A DNA stretch of 64,000 nt from Myxococcales bacterium (GTDB taxonomy: Bacteria > Myxococcota_A > Polyangia > Palsa-1104 > JAEUJZ01). The position numbers were made by a program, and so were the translations under genes. Location: the NCBI GenBank assembly GCA_016794505.1, contig JAEUJZ010000093.1, positions 1 through 64,000 on the forward strand, written 5' to 3'. Below, piece by piece: positions 8,038 through 16,522 of the stretch (the stretch's first letter is position 1; every line of letters begins with the position of its first letter). A model generated the notes under the pieces. The model did no database searches and was not told the DNA's origin. It worked only from the letters and a program-made list of their open reading frames with translations.

Positions 8038-8150
8038 TGACGGAAGCGCAGCACGCCCACGAAACCGACGACGGCGTGTCATCCCAGTGGATCGCCGCTG
8101 CCAAGCGAAGAGCCCGCCCGGCTGCCGTGCCTCTGGCGCGCAAGGTCTAG
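8037..8150 (+). CDS. Possible 37-residue coupled small protein
   Basis: An ATG at 8037 overlaps the pentapeptide gene stop in the same TGATG geometry used between Smr and pentapeptide genes, and opens 37 codons ending in TAG. The peptide (MTEAQHAHETDDG..., then an Arg/Lys/Ala-rich tail) is acidic then basic. The case rests only on coupling; no homolog is known to me and it may be untranslated. Confidence 0.35.
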   Translation: MTEAQHAHETDDGVSSQWIAAAKRRARPAAVPLARKV

Positions 8151-8192
8151 TCGCGCGGCGCCGAGTTGCTGTACAGAAGAGCCGGCAGACGC

Positions 8193-9179
8193 ATGCTCGA
8201 TCGCAGCGACATACATCCCTTGGCTGGCCAGGCGCTCGGCTCGCGCTTGCAGTCGGACGCCTGGCTGGTCGTCGTGGTGGGCCCGACGGCGAGCGGCAAG
8301 ACCGAGCTGGCGCTGCGCATCGCCGAAGCGCTTGGCGGCGAGATCGTGGGCTGCGATGCCCTGCAGATCCGCGCCGGTCTGCCGATCCTGACGGCCAAGC
8401 CCACCGCCGACGAACAAGCACGCGTGCCGCATCACTTGATCGGCGCCTTGCCCGCAAGCCCAGCGGCGAGTGCCGCGCAGTATGTAGCGCTTGCCGACGC
8501 TGCGCTGGCCGCTCTTTCGCGAAGGAGCTGCCCGGCCGTGCTGTGCGGTGGGACGGGCCTGTATCTGCGAGCGCTGTGCGAGGGACTGTTTCCCGGACCG
8601 GCCGCCGATCCCGCGCTGCGTGCGAGCCTGCGCGCCGAAGCCGCAGTACACGGCTGGCCGACGCTGCACGCCCGGCTGTCGCAGATCGATCCGCAGGCTG
8701 CAAGTCGCATCCACCCGACGGATCCAGTGCGCATCGAGCGAGCGCTTGAGATCCATGCCCAGAGCGGCAAGACCCAGTCGCAGTGGTTCGCCGAGCACGC
8801 CGCCGAGCGAGCCCGTGGCCCGCGCTATCGCACGCTGCGCATCGCGCTGGATCCCGGACCCGAGCCGGGCCGCGCCCGGATCGCCGCACGCACCGAGCAG
8901 ATGTTCGCCCGCGGCCTGCTCGACGAGGTCGCGGCGCAGCGAGCGCACGGGCCGCTTTGCGATGCGCCGCTTGGCTATGACATCGCGTGCCAGATCCTCG
9001 ATGGCAGCCTGAGCCTGGATGCCGGCAAGGCGCAGCTTGTGCAGCAGACCGCGCAGTACGCCCGACGACAGCGCACCTGGCTGCGCAAAGAGCCAGACCT
9101 GCGTTGGTACCGCAGCGCCGACGAAGTCCCCGTTGCGACGCTGCTTGCGACGCTGCGCGATATCAATCAATCAATATAA
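8193..9179 (+). CDS. miaA: tRNA dimethylallyltransferase
   Basis: 328 residues from the ATG at 8193; an in-frame TTG at 8166 would add nine residues. MiaA transfers a dimethylallyl group to A37 of tRNAs reading UNN codons. Visible motifs: P-loop GPTASGKT (30-37), HHLIG (family usually HHLID), GGTGLYLRAL, DPVRIERALE, and QYARRQRTWLRK near the C-terminus. The catalytic segment reads GCDALQI instead of the usual ADSRQVY-type motif, keeping Asp and Gln. The length fits the family. The stop codon lies inside an AT-rich dyad. Confidence 0.93.
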   Translation: MLDRSDIHPLAGQALGSRLQSDAWLVVVVGPTASGKTELALRIAEALGGEIVGCDALQIRAGLPILTAKPTADEQARVPHHLIGALPASPAASAAQYVALADAALAALSRRSCPAVLCGGTGLYLRALCEGLFPGPAADPALRASLRAEAAVHGWPTLHARLSQIDPQAASRIHPTDPVRIERALEIHAQSGKTQSQWFAEHAAERARGPRYRTLRIALDPGPEPGRARIAARTEQMFARGLLDEVAAQRAHGPLCDAPLGYDIACQILDGSLSLDAGKAQLVQQTAQYARRQRTWLRKEPDLRWYRSADEVPVATLLATLRDINQSI

Positions 9180-9206
9180 AATTGATATTTACATTAATAA
9201 GATATT
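9160..9206 (+). promoter_or_regulatory. AT-rich island with dyad at the miaA stop
   Basis: ATATCAAT (9160-9167) and ATTGATAT (9181-9188) form a perfect 8-bp inverted repeat with 13 bases between, overlapping the miaA TAA. The sequence stays A+T-rich to about 9206. It may end miaA transcription or serve as the promoter of the next gene. Confidence 0.4.
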
Positions 9207-9270
9207 CCAACATCCCGACGGGCAACGCCGGCATGGACACTGGGCGGGCCTGGCGCAGTACACTGGGCGG

Positions 9271-10224
9271 GTGCCTGCGGAAGGGATTCACCTGTCGGCG
9301 TTGGACGACTTGATCGCCTGGGGCCCGGCGCCGATTACCTCTCAGCTCGCGGCAGGGGCGCGGCGAGAAGCAGCGCGCTTGGGCAGCGTGCTCGTCGATC
9401 TGCCGTACTTCGAACGCTTTGCGCAGGCGGTCGTGAACTATCTGATCGGTCGTCCGCAGCAGACGTCGCGCTGGGGCGATACGTTCCACCATCGCCAGCC
9501 CATCGCCATCGGAACATGGCTGATGCAGTCCGGCTGCCAGCTTGCCCAGCGAGCGCATTCGCCAATCGAGCGCGAGCGCGGCGAGCTGATCATCGCCTTT
9601 GCCCTGGGCTATATCGCGCATGCGGCGGTCGATCGCTCGCTGCATCCGCTGGTCAATGCCATGGCGCGTGCGCGCAGCCAGCACAGCGGTCGCACCGTCG
9701 ATCAAGAGCATCACGAAGTCGAGAAGTACCAGAGCATCCTGTTTCACGAAGAGCGCTTCGGCATCGACATGATGGGGCGCCGCTTTTTGTTCAACTATCT
9801 CGACATCGATTTTTCGCTTTTGTGCGGTCGGCGCGGCGCTTCGCAGGGCGGGCCGCTGTGGCCGACGCTTTGTGACGCGCTGATGCACACGCATGGCGAG
9901 TCCCCCACGCTGCGCGATTTCCGTCGCTGGACGCGCAGCTTCGATGACTATTGCCTGATCTTGACGAGCCCCCTTGGCGCGACGGTCGTGCCCGATCACG
10001 AAAAGCTGTGGGTGCGGCCATGGGTCTTTGACGCCGTGTGTTTTCCGCTGCGCTATCGCCACGCAATCCAGCAAGCGCAGCGCTGGGCCGACGCGCTTCT
10101 TGCCTGGGGACGGGACGGCGTCTTCGATACGTCCGCGGAGCGAGCGCTGGCGGCAATCATTCCCGAGGGCAGCATCGATCCCAGCCCGGAATCCAGCACG
10201 ACATCGGCGGCTGGCGACACGTAA
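9271..10224 (+). CDS. Zinc-dependent phospholipase C family-like protein
   Basis: 317 residues from a GTG at 9271 (VPAEGIHLSALDD), chosen because earlier in-frame sequence runs through the AT-rich island and the miaA gene. The helical core contains H117-x3-D121-x3-H125-P (GYIAHAAVDRSLHP), the metal-binding signature of the PF00882 zinc-dependent phospholipase C/S1-P1 fold group, and further histidines (HHRQP, EHHEVEKYQ). No signal peptide is seen, unlike secreted phospholipases, so the substrate is uncertain. GGGCGG just before the start is a weak ribosome site. Confidence 0.75.
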   Translation: MPAEGIHLSALDDLIAWGPAPITSQLAAGARREAARLGSVLVDLPYFERFAQAVVNYLIGRPQQTSRWGDTFHHRQPIAIGTWLMQSGCQLAQRAHSPIERERGELIIAFALGYIAHAAVDRSLHPLVNAMARARSQHSGRTVDQEHHEVEKYQSILFHEERFGIDMMGRRFLFNYLDIDFSLLCGRRGASQGGPLWPTLCDALMHTHGESPTLRDFRRWTRSFDDYCLILTSPLGATVVPDHEKLWVRPWVFDAVCFPLRYRHAIQQAQRWADALLAWGRDGVFDTSAERALAAIIPEGSIDPSPESSTTSAAGDT

Positions 10225-10280
10225 CACACGTCTTGTCCGCAGCCGGCGGAAGGATTGTGATACCAAGTTCCCCACGCTGG

Positions 10281-12758
10281 ATGTCGCTTTCCTCGCCACA
10301 CCTCACCAAAGCAAGCGAGCAGTCGCCCGAGGTCGCAGATGCCTCGACGACGGATGCAGATCGCGAGGCCTCTGCGCTGACCCCGACCGACCGTGCCGGA
10401 TCGGCGCTGGGCGCGGGCGAGGCGACCCAGACGCGCTTTTCGCTGCCGACGCTCGACAGCCTGCCTGAGCTGCCGACGTGGGCAATCAGCGATCCCTCCA
10501 TGGTGCGCATCGATGGCTCGGTGCGACGCGTGATCTATAGCGCGCCCGACGGTGAGTTTTCGGTTCTTGAGGTCGATGTCAGCGATGAGTCCGGCGCCCC
10601 GGCACGTCCGTCGTTGGCTGTGCGGCCGCCGATTACGGTCGTCGGTGCGCTGGCTGGGTTGCAGCTGGGCGAGACGGTGCGCGTGGTCGGTCGCTGGGAA
10701 CATCACAGCCAGCATGGTCGACAGCTGCGCGCCGAGCTGACCCTGCCCATCGGGCCGCAGACGCTGTATGGCATCGAGCGCTATCTGACGACGCTGTCCG
10801 GCCTGGGACCTGAGCTGGCGCATCGCATCGTCACGCGCTTTGGCTTGGACGCACTGACGTATCTGGAAAACGAGACCTATCGCATCGCTGGCATCAAAGG
10901 GGTTGGCAAGCGCCGCGCCCAGCGAGCCTTTGCCGATGCTCGCGCCCGTCGAGAAGAGCGCGAGGTCATGATCTTTCTGCAGGGCCTGGGCATCTCGGCA
11001 GCGTATGCCTCGCGCATTCGCAAGGTGTACGGCGCCGCGGCGGTGCGACGGGTCAAAGAGAACCCGTACGGCCTGGCACGCGACGTCAGCGGCATCGGCT
11101 TTGCCATTTCCGATCGCATCGCCCGCGCGCTGGGCATTTCTCTGACGTCACCGCTGCGCATCGAGGCTGCGCTGCGTCACGTCTTGGACCAGGCGACCGA
11201 TTCCGGCCACTGTTACCTGCCGCGAGAAGAGCTGCACCGACGCGTGCTGCAGCTTCTCAGCAGCGAGCCCTTGGTCGACGCGCAGGCTCCAGCCGGGTGG
11301 CCGGAAGAGCCGCTTGCTGACGCCGAGCAGAACCTAATTGGCCGCGGCGAGATCATCCTCGATGGCAGCCCCGAGCAGCCCTGCCTGTACAGCGCCGCCA
11401 TGCACCGCGCCGAGCAGGGCTTGGCCCGCGTCATCGTCGAGGCCTTGACTGCGCAGCGCCTCCGCGTGCCGCCGCTGCAGCTTGATGCGCTGCCCTTTGT
11501 TCTGGCCCCGGCGCAGCGGGCCGCGCTCGAACAAGTCACGCACCATCCGTTTTGCGTCATTACCGGGGGACCGGGCACAGGCAAGACCACGATCATTCGC
11601 GCGCTGGTGCAGACGTTTCGCCGCGTGGGCATGGACGTGCGACTGGTGGCGCCAACCGGGCGCGCGGCCAAGCGCCTCAGCGAAGCCACAGGACATGCAG
11701 CCTCGACGGTGCATCGCCTGTTAGAGCTGCGCCCCGGCCAAGATCCGGCGACCGCCGATCCGCGCAAGGGCCGCGAGATCCAAGGAGATCTCATCGTCTG
11801 CGACGAGGCCTCGATGCTGGATCTGCCACTTTCGCTGGCCCTGTTTCGTGCCCTGCCACCGAGCGCGACGTTTGTCCTGGTCGGCGATGCCGATCAGCTG
11901 CCGTCGGTGGGTCCGGGTCGCGTGCTGGCCGATCTGATCGCGAGTCGCTGCGTGCCGGTGACACGTCTTTCGCACATCTTTCGCCAGGCCGAAGGCTCGG
12001 GGATCATCGAAAACGCACACCGCATCTTGGCCGGTCAGCTGCCGGCGCTGTCTTCTTCAGGCAGCGGCAGCACAGCCGCTGGCGAAGACAGCTTGAGCGA
12101 CTTTTACTTCATCGCCGCGCCCGATCCGCAGCAAGCGCAAGAGCGCGTGCTGCGCTTGGTCTGCGAGCGCATCCCGCAGCGCTTTGGCTTCGATCCGCGC
12201 GGCGAGATCCAAGTGCTGACGCCGATGCACCGTGGCGAGGTCGGAACCGAAGAGCTGAACCGCACCCTGCAGCGCGCCCTGCAGCCCGCATTGCAGGCGG
12301 CCATCGCCGCGAAAAAGACGCTGGCCCGCGCCGGTCGTCACTTCATGCTGGGCGACAAGGTCATGCAGGTAAAAAACGATCGCGAGCGCGACGTGTGGAA
12401 TGGCGACGTCGGCTTCATCAGCGCGCTCGATGCCGAAGAAGGTCAGCTCTGCGTGCGCTTCGATGACGAGCGGGAAGTTCTGTACGAAGAAGAAGCGCTC
12501 GATCAGCTTGAACACGCCTATGCCCTGTCGGTACACAAGAGCCAGGGCAGCGAGTACAAGGCGGTGGTGGTGCCGCTTGTGATGCAGCACTATCCGCTGC
12601 TGCGACGAAACCTTTTGTACACCGCGGTGACGCGCGGCAAGAAGCTGGTGGTGCTGGTCGGCGATCCGCGTGCACTGCGCCGCGCCGTAACCGAGAGCGG
12701 CGACCTCAATCGCTACACCCGTTTGGCCAGTCGACTTCAGGATATACTCGCGCCGTGA
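10281..12758 (+). CDS. recD2: RecD2-like SF1B DNA helicase
   Basis: 825 residues from the ATG at 10281; an in-frame GTG at 10257 is an alternative. After a low-complexity N-terminus come an OB-like domain, a helix-hairpin-helix region (SGLGPELAHRIVTRFG; IAGIKGVGKRRAQ), then the helicase: Walker A GGPGTGKTT (about 429-437), APTGRAAKRL, Walker B CDEASM (about 506), VGDADQLPSVGPG, and motif VI region VHKSQGSEY (about 750) with AVTRGKK. RecD2 is a 5'-3' helicase found without RecBC, linked to mismatch repair and fork maintenance. Its stop overlaps the next gene's GTG. Confidence 0.92.
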   Translation: MSLSSPHLTKASEQSPEVADASTTDADREASALTPTDRAGSALGAGEATQTRFSLPTLDSLPELPTWAISDPSMVRIDGSVRRVIYSAPDGEFSVLEVDVSDESGAPARPSLAVRPPITVVGALAGLQLGETVRVVGRWEHHSQHGRQLRAELTLPIGPQTLYGIERYLTTLSGLGPELAHRIVTRFGLDALTYLENETYRIAGIKGVGKRRAQRAFADARARREEREVMIFLQGLGISAAYASRIRKVYGAAAVRRVKENPYGLARDVSGIGFAISDRIARALGISLTSPLRIEAALRHVLDQATDSGHCYLPREELHRRVLQLLSSEPLVDAQAPAGWPEEPLADAEQNLIGRGEIILDGSPEQPCLYSAAMHRAEQGLARVIVEALTAQRLRVPPLQLDALPFVLAPAQRAALEQVTHHPFCVITGGPGTGKTTIIRALVQTFRRVGMDVRLVAPTGRAAKRLSEATGHAASTVHRLLELRPGQDPATADPRKGREIQGDLIVCDEASMLDLPLSLALFRALPPSATFVLVGDADQLPSVGPGRVLADLIASRCVPVTRLSHIFRQAEGSGIIENAHRILAGQLPALSSSGSGSTAAGEDSLSDFYFIAAPDPQQAQERVLRLVCERIPQRFGFDPRGEIQVLTPMHRGEVGTEELNRTLQRALQPALQAAIAAKKTLARAGRHFMLGDKVMQVKNDRERDVWNGDVGFISALDAEEGQLCVRFDDEREVLYEEEALDQLEHAYALSVHKSQGSEYKAVVVPLVMQHYPLLRRNLLYTAVTRGKKLVVLVGDPRALRRAVTESGDLNRYTRLASRLQDILAP

Positions 12759-14047
12759 CGCGCCGAGCTTCGCACCTTCGTCGCTTCGTGGTCGCCCACA
12801 CCGCACAGGTGCTGGGCAGCGGCCTACTGGTCGTGGCTCTGGGGCTTCTGCTGTGGGCGTGCCTGCAGCCGCCGATCTCGCTGAGCGATCCCACAGCCAA
12901 TACCGGAGGAGACGGCAGCGCCATGGCCAGCGACGGCGGAAGCAGCGCCATCGTCGGGCTGTTTACCGTCAGCGGCTGCACCGAGCTGAGCTTCCCGCCC
13001 AGCGGTCCACGCTGCGTCAGCTCTGCCCCGGCCGCGCTGCGCTTGGTGCTTTTGGCCGTCGGCGCCACCATGCATCGCTTTCAAGTCGTGCGACTCAGCG
13101 ACGGCATGGGGACGGACGGGGGCCTGCCCGACGGCGGCGCGGCAGATGCTGGACAGGACTCGATCTTGGATGAAGCCAGCAGTCGAGCCGAGTCGCCAGC
13201 CTTTACCTTGAGCCAGCCGGGCTCGTATCAAGTCACGCTGGGCGTTGCCGGCCCTGGTGGCACAGACACGTCGGTGGGCGTGATCGTTGTTCTGCCTGTT
13301 CCGCTTGGTTCGCCCTGCAGCGACAGCGCGCAGTGCCAAAGCCCGACGGGCTGTTTCTGCGATCGCGGATCGAGCTGCAGCGGCGCGCTGAGCCATGGCC
13401 TGTGCAGTCAAGGCTGCGACGGCGTCGCCTGCCCCAGCGGCACCGCGTGCATCGACCTGTCGCGCAGCACCGGCAACACCGACGCGGGAACGTCGGATGC
13501 GTGGCGTCGGCCGCTGTGCGTGCCGTCCTGTGGCGGCGATGCCGGCTGTCGCAGTGACTTCCTGTGCCGCGAGCTGCCGGTGTTAAGGCCCGGCGAAAAA
13601 GCCGGCGGAGCCTTTACGTTTGGCAGCGCCTGCTTCGCCGAGCAGCCCGCCGACGTCGGTGCCAGCTGCAACCATCCCGATGGCACGCAGAACGCGCTTT
13701 CCTGCGCCCTGGGCATCTGCTTGGACCTGGGGCTGCGCGGCCTGTGCAGCGCGACATGCACGGTGGCCAGCGACTGTCCCAGCACGGCCGCCTGCGCCGC
13801 GTTCACTGGAACGACGGCCCCGGCGCCTCCGTCCCCTCGCTGTGTGGCGCGCTGCGATGCCATGCATCCCTGCAGCGATCCGCTCTTGGCCTGCCAAGCC
13901 GCCAACGCGACCGGAGGCCTGGGATTCTCGCTGCCCGGCGCCGCCATGGGCACGACGGTCTGCACACCCAAGCGCTGCAGCGGCCCTGCAGACTGCCCCG
14001 GCGGATCCTGCGTAGCGCGCGGCGCTGCGTCCTTCTGTTCGCGCTAA
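12755..14047 (+). CDS. Cysteine-rich secreted lipoprotein
   Basis: 430 residues, GTG start overlapping the recD2 stop (GTGA). The N-terminus is basic, then hydrophobic, ending in a lipobox-like LLLWAC (Cys36). A Gly/Asp/Ser-rich spacer and an Ig-like stretch (SQPGSYQVTLGVAGPGG) follow. From about residue 185 to the end there are repeated cysteine modules (CSDSAQCQSPTGCFC, CSQGCDGVACPSGTAC, CTVASDCPSTAAC, CSGPADCPGGSC). Such modules are abundant in Myxococcota surface proteins; function is unknown. It ends four bases from the convergent TusA-like gene. Confidence 0.75.
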   Translation: MTRRASHLRRFVVAHTAQVLGSGLLVVALGLLLWACLQPPISLSDPTANTGGDGSAMASDGGSSAIVGLFTVSGCTELSFPPSGPRCVSSAPAALRLVLLAVGATMHRFQVVRLSDGMGTDGGLPDGGAADAGQDSILDEASSRAESPAFTLSQPGSYQVTLGVAGPGGTDTSVGVIVVLPVPLGSPCSDSAQCQSPTGCFCDRGSSCSGALSHGLCSQGCDGVACPSGTACIDLSRSTGNTDAGTSDAWRRPLCVPSCGGDAGCRSDFLCRELPVLRPGEKAGGAFTFGSACFAEQPADVGASCNHPDGTQNALSCALGICLDLGLRGLCSATCTVASDCPSTAACAAFTGTTAPAPPSPRCVARCDAMHPCSDPLLACQAANATGGLGFSLPGAAMGTTVCTPKRCSGPADCPGGSCVARGAASFCSR

Positions 14048-14051
14048 GCCG

Positions 14052-14351
14052 CTACGCCAAACCGCAGCTGCGGACGCGGATGCGGCACAGGGGTGGATCG
14101 TCGGTGATGTCGCACGACAGCACATGGTGTCCATCTTCGCGCAGGGCGCGCGGCACATTGCGAAACGCAGGAGCTGAGTCCAGCCAGATCTCAAGCTCTG
14201 CCCCGTCGGGAAGCTCTTCCAGTGCGAGCTTGCTGCGCACAAAGGTATAAGGACAGACCTCGCCCCGCAGATCGAGGATGCCCGGCGACGCCGTCGAAAG
14301 CGGTGCGCTCGGCGCTGGAAGATCAGGGGACAAGCGGGCGGAATCCGGCAT
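14052..14351 (-). CDS. TusA-like sulfur carrier protein
   Basis: 99 residues from the ATG at 14351, with GGGAG upstream. The core LDLRGEVCPYTFVRSKLALEELPDGAELEIWLD matches the TusA/SirA/YedF fold, with the single conserved Cys in the CP motif followed by a helix. TusA relays persulfide sulfur for tRNA thiolation or cofactor synthesis; CPYTF-type paralogs are often uncharacterised. A ~20-residue Pro/Ser-rich extension precedes the domain. It is divergent from the GH5 gene. Confidence 0.85.
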   Translation of the reverse strand: MPDSARLSPDLPAPSAPLSTASPGILDLRGEVCPYTFVRSKLALEELPDGAELEIWLDSAPAFRNVPRALREDGHHVLSCDITDDPPLCRIRVRSCGLA

Positions 14352-14368
14352 CGGGGCTCCCTGTGCGT

Positions 14369-14385
14369 GTCGGCTCGTGGCCGAC
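14369..14385. promoter_or_regulatory. Inverted repeat in the tusA-like / GH5 divergent region
   Basis: GTCGGC and GCCGAC form a perfect 6-bp dyad with a 5-base spacer, 18 bp upstream of the TusA-like start and about 84 bp before the GH5 start. It is operator-like in size and position. Confidence 0.35.
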
Positions 14386-14450
14386 TGGGGATAGCACGAT
14401 TTCCGCGCGGCGCGGCACCGCATGTCGATCGCGGCACCAGCCCGCCCAAG

Positions 14451-14462
14451 ACGATTTATCGT
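14451..14462. promoter_or_regulatory. Palindrome over the GH5 translation start region
   Basis: ACGAT-TT-ATCGT is a perfect 12-bp palindrome ending six bases before the ATG at 14469, where the ribosome site should be. No other Shine-Dalgarno sequence is evident. Confidence 0.35.
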
Positions 14463-14468
14463 GGGCGC

Positions 14469-16430
14469 ATGCACTGCGATGGCCCCTGGCTCAAAGATGA
14501 ACTCGGACGCACGCTGCTCTTGCGCGGCGTCAACCTGGGCGGCAGCTCCAAGGTGCCGCGTCGTCCCGACGGATCGACGCACATTCCGCAGGATCTGCGG
14601 CAGCACCGCGATGTGTCGTTTGTCGGTCGGCCGTTTCCGATCGAGGAAGCCGACGAGCACTTCCGTCGCCTGGCCGCGTGGGGCCTGTCATTCCTGCGCT
14701 TCGTCATCACTTGGGAAGCGATCGAGCACGCAGGCCCTGGCTTGTACGACCAGGAATACCTGGATTATCTGGATGCCATCGTCGGCAAGGCCGCGGACCA
14801 TGGGCTGTCGGTCTATATCGATCCACACCAAGACGTGTGGAGCCGTTTTACCGGCGGGGACGGTGCGCCAGGCTGGACCTTGGAAGCGGTCGGCTTCAAC
14901 ATCGGCGCCCTGCACGAAACCGGGGCGGCCTTTGTCCATCAAGCCCACGGCGGCAAGCTGAGCGGACTGATCTGGCCGAGCAACGCCACCAAGCTTGCGG
15001 CCGGCAGTATGTTCGCGCTGTTTTTCGCGGGCGATGACTTCGCGCCCGGCCTGCGCATCGATGGAGAAGGCATCCAGAGCGCGCTGCAGCGTCGCTACAT
15101 CGCGGCGCTGTGCCAGGTCGCAAAGCGGCTTGCGCAGCGCTCGAACGTCGTCGGCTATGGCAGCATGAACGAGCCCATGCCGGGCTTCCTGGGCTTGCCG
15201 CTTGCCGAGGTGCCGACTGGCATGATCAAAAAGGGCGCCGGCCCGACGCCGTATCAGGCCATGCTGGCTGGCGCTGGTTATCCGCAGACCGTCGAAGAGT
15301 GGGAGATGTCGCCCGCCTTCATCGGCCAAGTGGGGCACACCACGCTCAACCCGCAGGGCAAGAGCGCCTGGCGCCGGCCCGAGGACGATGTCTGGAGAAA
15401 CCACGGCGTGTGGACAGACGAAGGTCGCAGCCCGCGCCTGCTGCGCCCGGATTATTTTCTGCACCGTCCCGGTCAGCCGGGCCAGGCCATATCCTTCGAG
15501 CGCGACTATCTAAAGCCGCTCTGCGTGCGCGTCATCCAGGCGCTGCGCCGCATCGCTCCTCGCTGCCTGCTGTTCTTTGAGGGACCGCCGATTCCCGTCG
15601 GAACGCCGCCGCCCTGGAACGCCGGTTCGCAGACCGCTGAACCAGCCGCAGCGAGCGCAGAGCCCGCGCCGGATCGCGACCCCGATCAGGTCGTGCATGC
15701 GCCGCACTGGTACGACGGGCTGACGCTGTTCACCAAGCACTTCGCTCGCGACCTGTCGTTGGATCTGACCTGCATGCGCCCCGTGCTGGGGGCCGAGGCT
15801 GTGCGCGAGTCCTACGCCAGTCAGCTTGCATACCTGCGAGCGCAGCATCCCAACCTGCCGATGCTGCTTGGCGAGTTCGGACTGAACTTTGATCTCGACG
15901 GCGGCGCCGCGTACCGCAGCGGAGACTATCGCGATCAGATCGACGCGATCGATGGCTATTACGCCGCGGTCGAAGCAACCCGCATTGGCTGCACGCAGTG
16001 GAACTACACGTCGGACAACAGTCACGAGTGGGGCGACAACTGGAACGCCGAAGATCTGTCGATCTTCAGCCCGGACGATCGACGCTTTAGCGGATCCAGC
16101 GGCATCCATGCCGGCGGCCGCGCGCTCGCCGCGATCGTGCGCCCGTATCCGCGCGCCACAGCCGGTGAGCCGCTGCGCCTCGCATACGATCTGCAAACGC
16201 GCAGCTTTTCGTTCGAGCTTCGCTGCGACCCGCGCAGCTCGGCAGCCAGCGAGATCTTTGTGCCGCACCTGCCGTACGGCGACGGTGATGGCTTCCGCGT
16301 GCAGGCCCCCCTGGGCGACATCGCGATCGAGCGCCACGCCGACCACAGCATCGTGTTGTATCGACCACATCCCGGCAGCCACGACGCGCCACACACCCTG
16401 CGCATCCTGCCGCGCAGCAGCCCTGGTTAG
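14469..16430 (+). CDS. GH5 family glycosidase, GH5_12-like
   Basis: 653 residues. It opens DELGRTLLLRGVNLGGSSKVP, resembling the GH5_12 group (steryl and ceramide beta-glucosidases) and endoglycoceramidase relatives. The general acid/base is the Glu in GYGSMNEPMPG (about 233), and the nucleophile is the Glu in LLGEFGLNFD (about 467). HAPHWYDG and TQWNYTSDNSHEWGDNWNAEDLS add conserved TIM-barrel residues. A C-terminal beta domain follows from about 560. No signal peptide is visible, so it probably acts in the cytoplasm on glycolipid. Substrate is inference from resemblance. Confidence 0.85.
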   Translation: MHCDGPWLKDELGRTLLLRGVNLGGSSKVPRRPDGSTHIPQDLRQHRDVSFVGRPFPIEEADEHFRRLAAWGLSFLRFVITWEAIEHAGPGLYDQEYLDYLDAIVGKAADHGLSVYIDPHQDVWSRFTGGDGAPGWTLEAVGFNIGALHETGAAFVHQAHGGKLSGLIWPSNATKLAAGSMFALFFAGDDFAPGLRIDGEGIQSALQRRYIAALCQVAKRLAQRSNVVGYGSMNEPMPGFLGLPLAEVPTGMIKKGAGPTPYQAMLAGAGYPQTVEEWEMSPAFIGQVGHTTLNPQGKSAWRRPEDDVWRNHGVWTDEGRSPRLLRPDYFLHRPGQPGQAISFERDYLKPLCVRVIQALRRIAPRCLLFFEGPPIPVGTPPPWNAGSQTAEPAAASAEPAPDRDPDQVVHAPHWYDGLTLFTKHFARDLSLDLTCMRPVLGAEAVRESYASQLAYLRAQHPNLPMLLGEFGLNFDLDGGAAYRSGDYRDQIDAIDGYYAAVEATRIGCTQWNYTSDNSHEWGDNWNAEDLSIFSPDDRRFSGSSGIHAGGRALAAIVRPYPRATAGEPLRLAYDLQTRSFSFELRCDPRSSAASEIFVPHLPYGDGDGFRVQAPLGDIAIERHADHSIVLYRPHPGSHDAPHTLRILPRSSPG

Positions 16431-16455
16431 GATCCAAGAGCAAGAATCGGCCAAT

Positions 16456-16515
16456 GATTTGAAAATCTCTATATATATTATTTAAATTATAAACGTATGT
16501 TAATTAAATATCCTA
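16456..16515 (+). promoter_or_regulatory. AT-rich promoter region of the 5'-nucleotidase gene
   Basis: About 60 bp with TATATATAT, ATTTAAAT and TTAATTAA runs lies directly before the start at 16523. GATTT-GA-AAATC near 16457 is a short dyad. Several -10-like hexamers exist, so none is singled out. No good ribosome site precedes the ATG. Confidence 0.4.
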
Positions 16516-16522
16516 GACAGAT

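Noticed and set aside
9163..10299. Open frame of 378 codons opposite the phospholipase C-like gene
   Set aside because: Arg/Ala-rich sequence without motifs; the plus frame carries the metal-binding signature.
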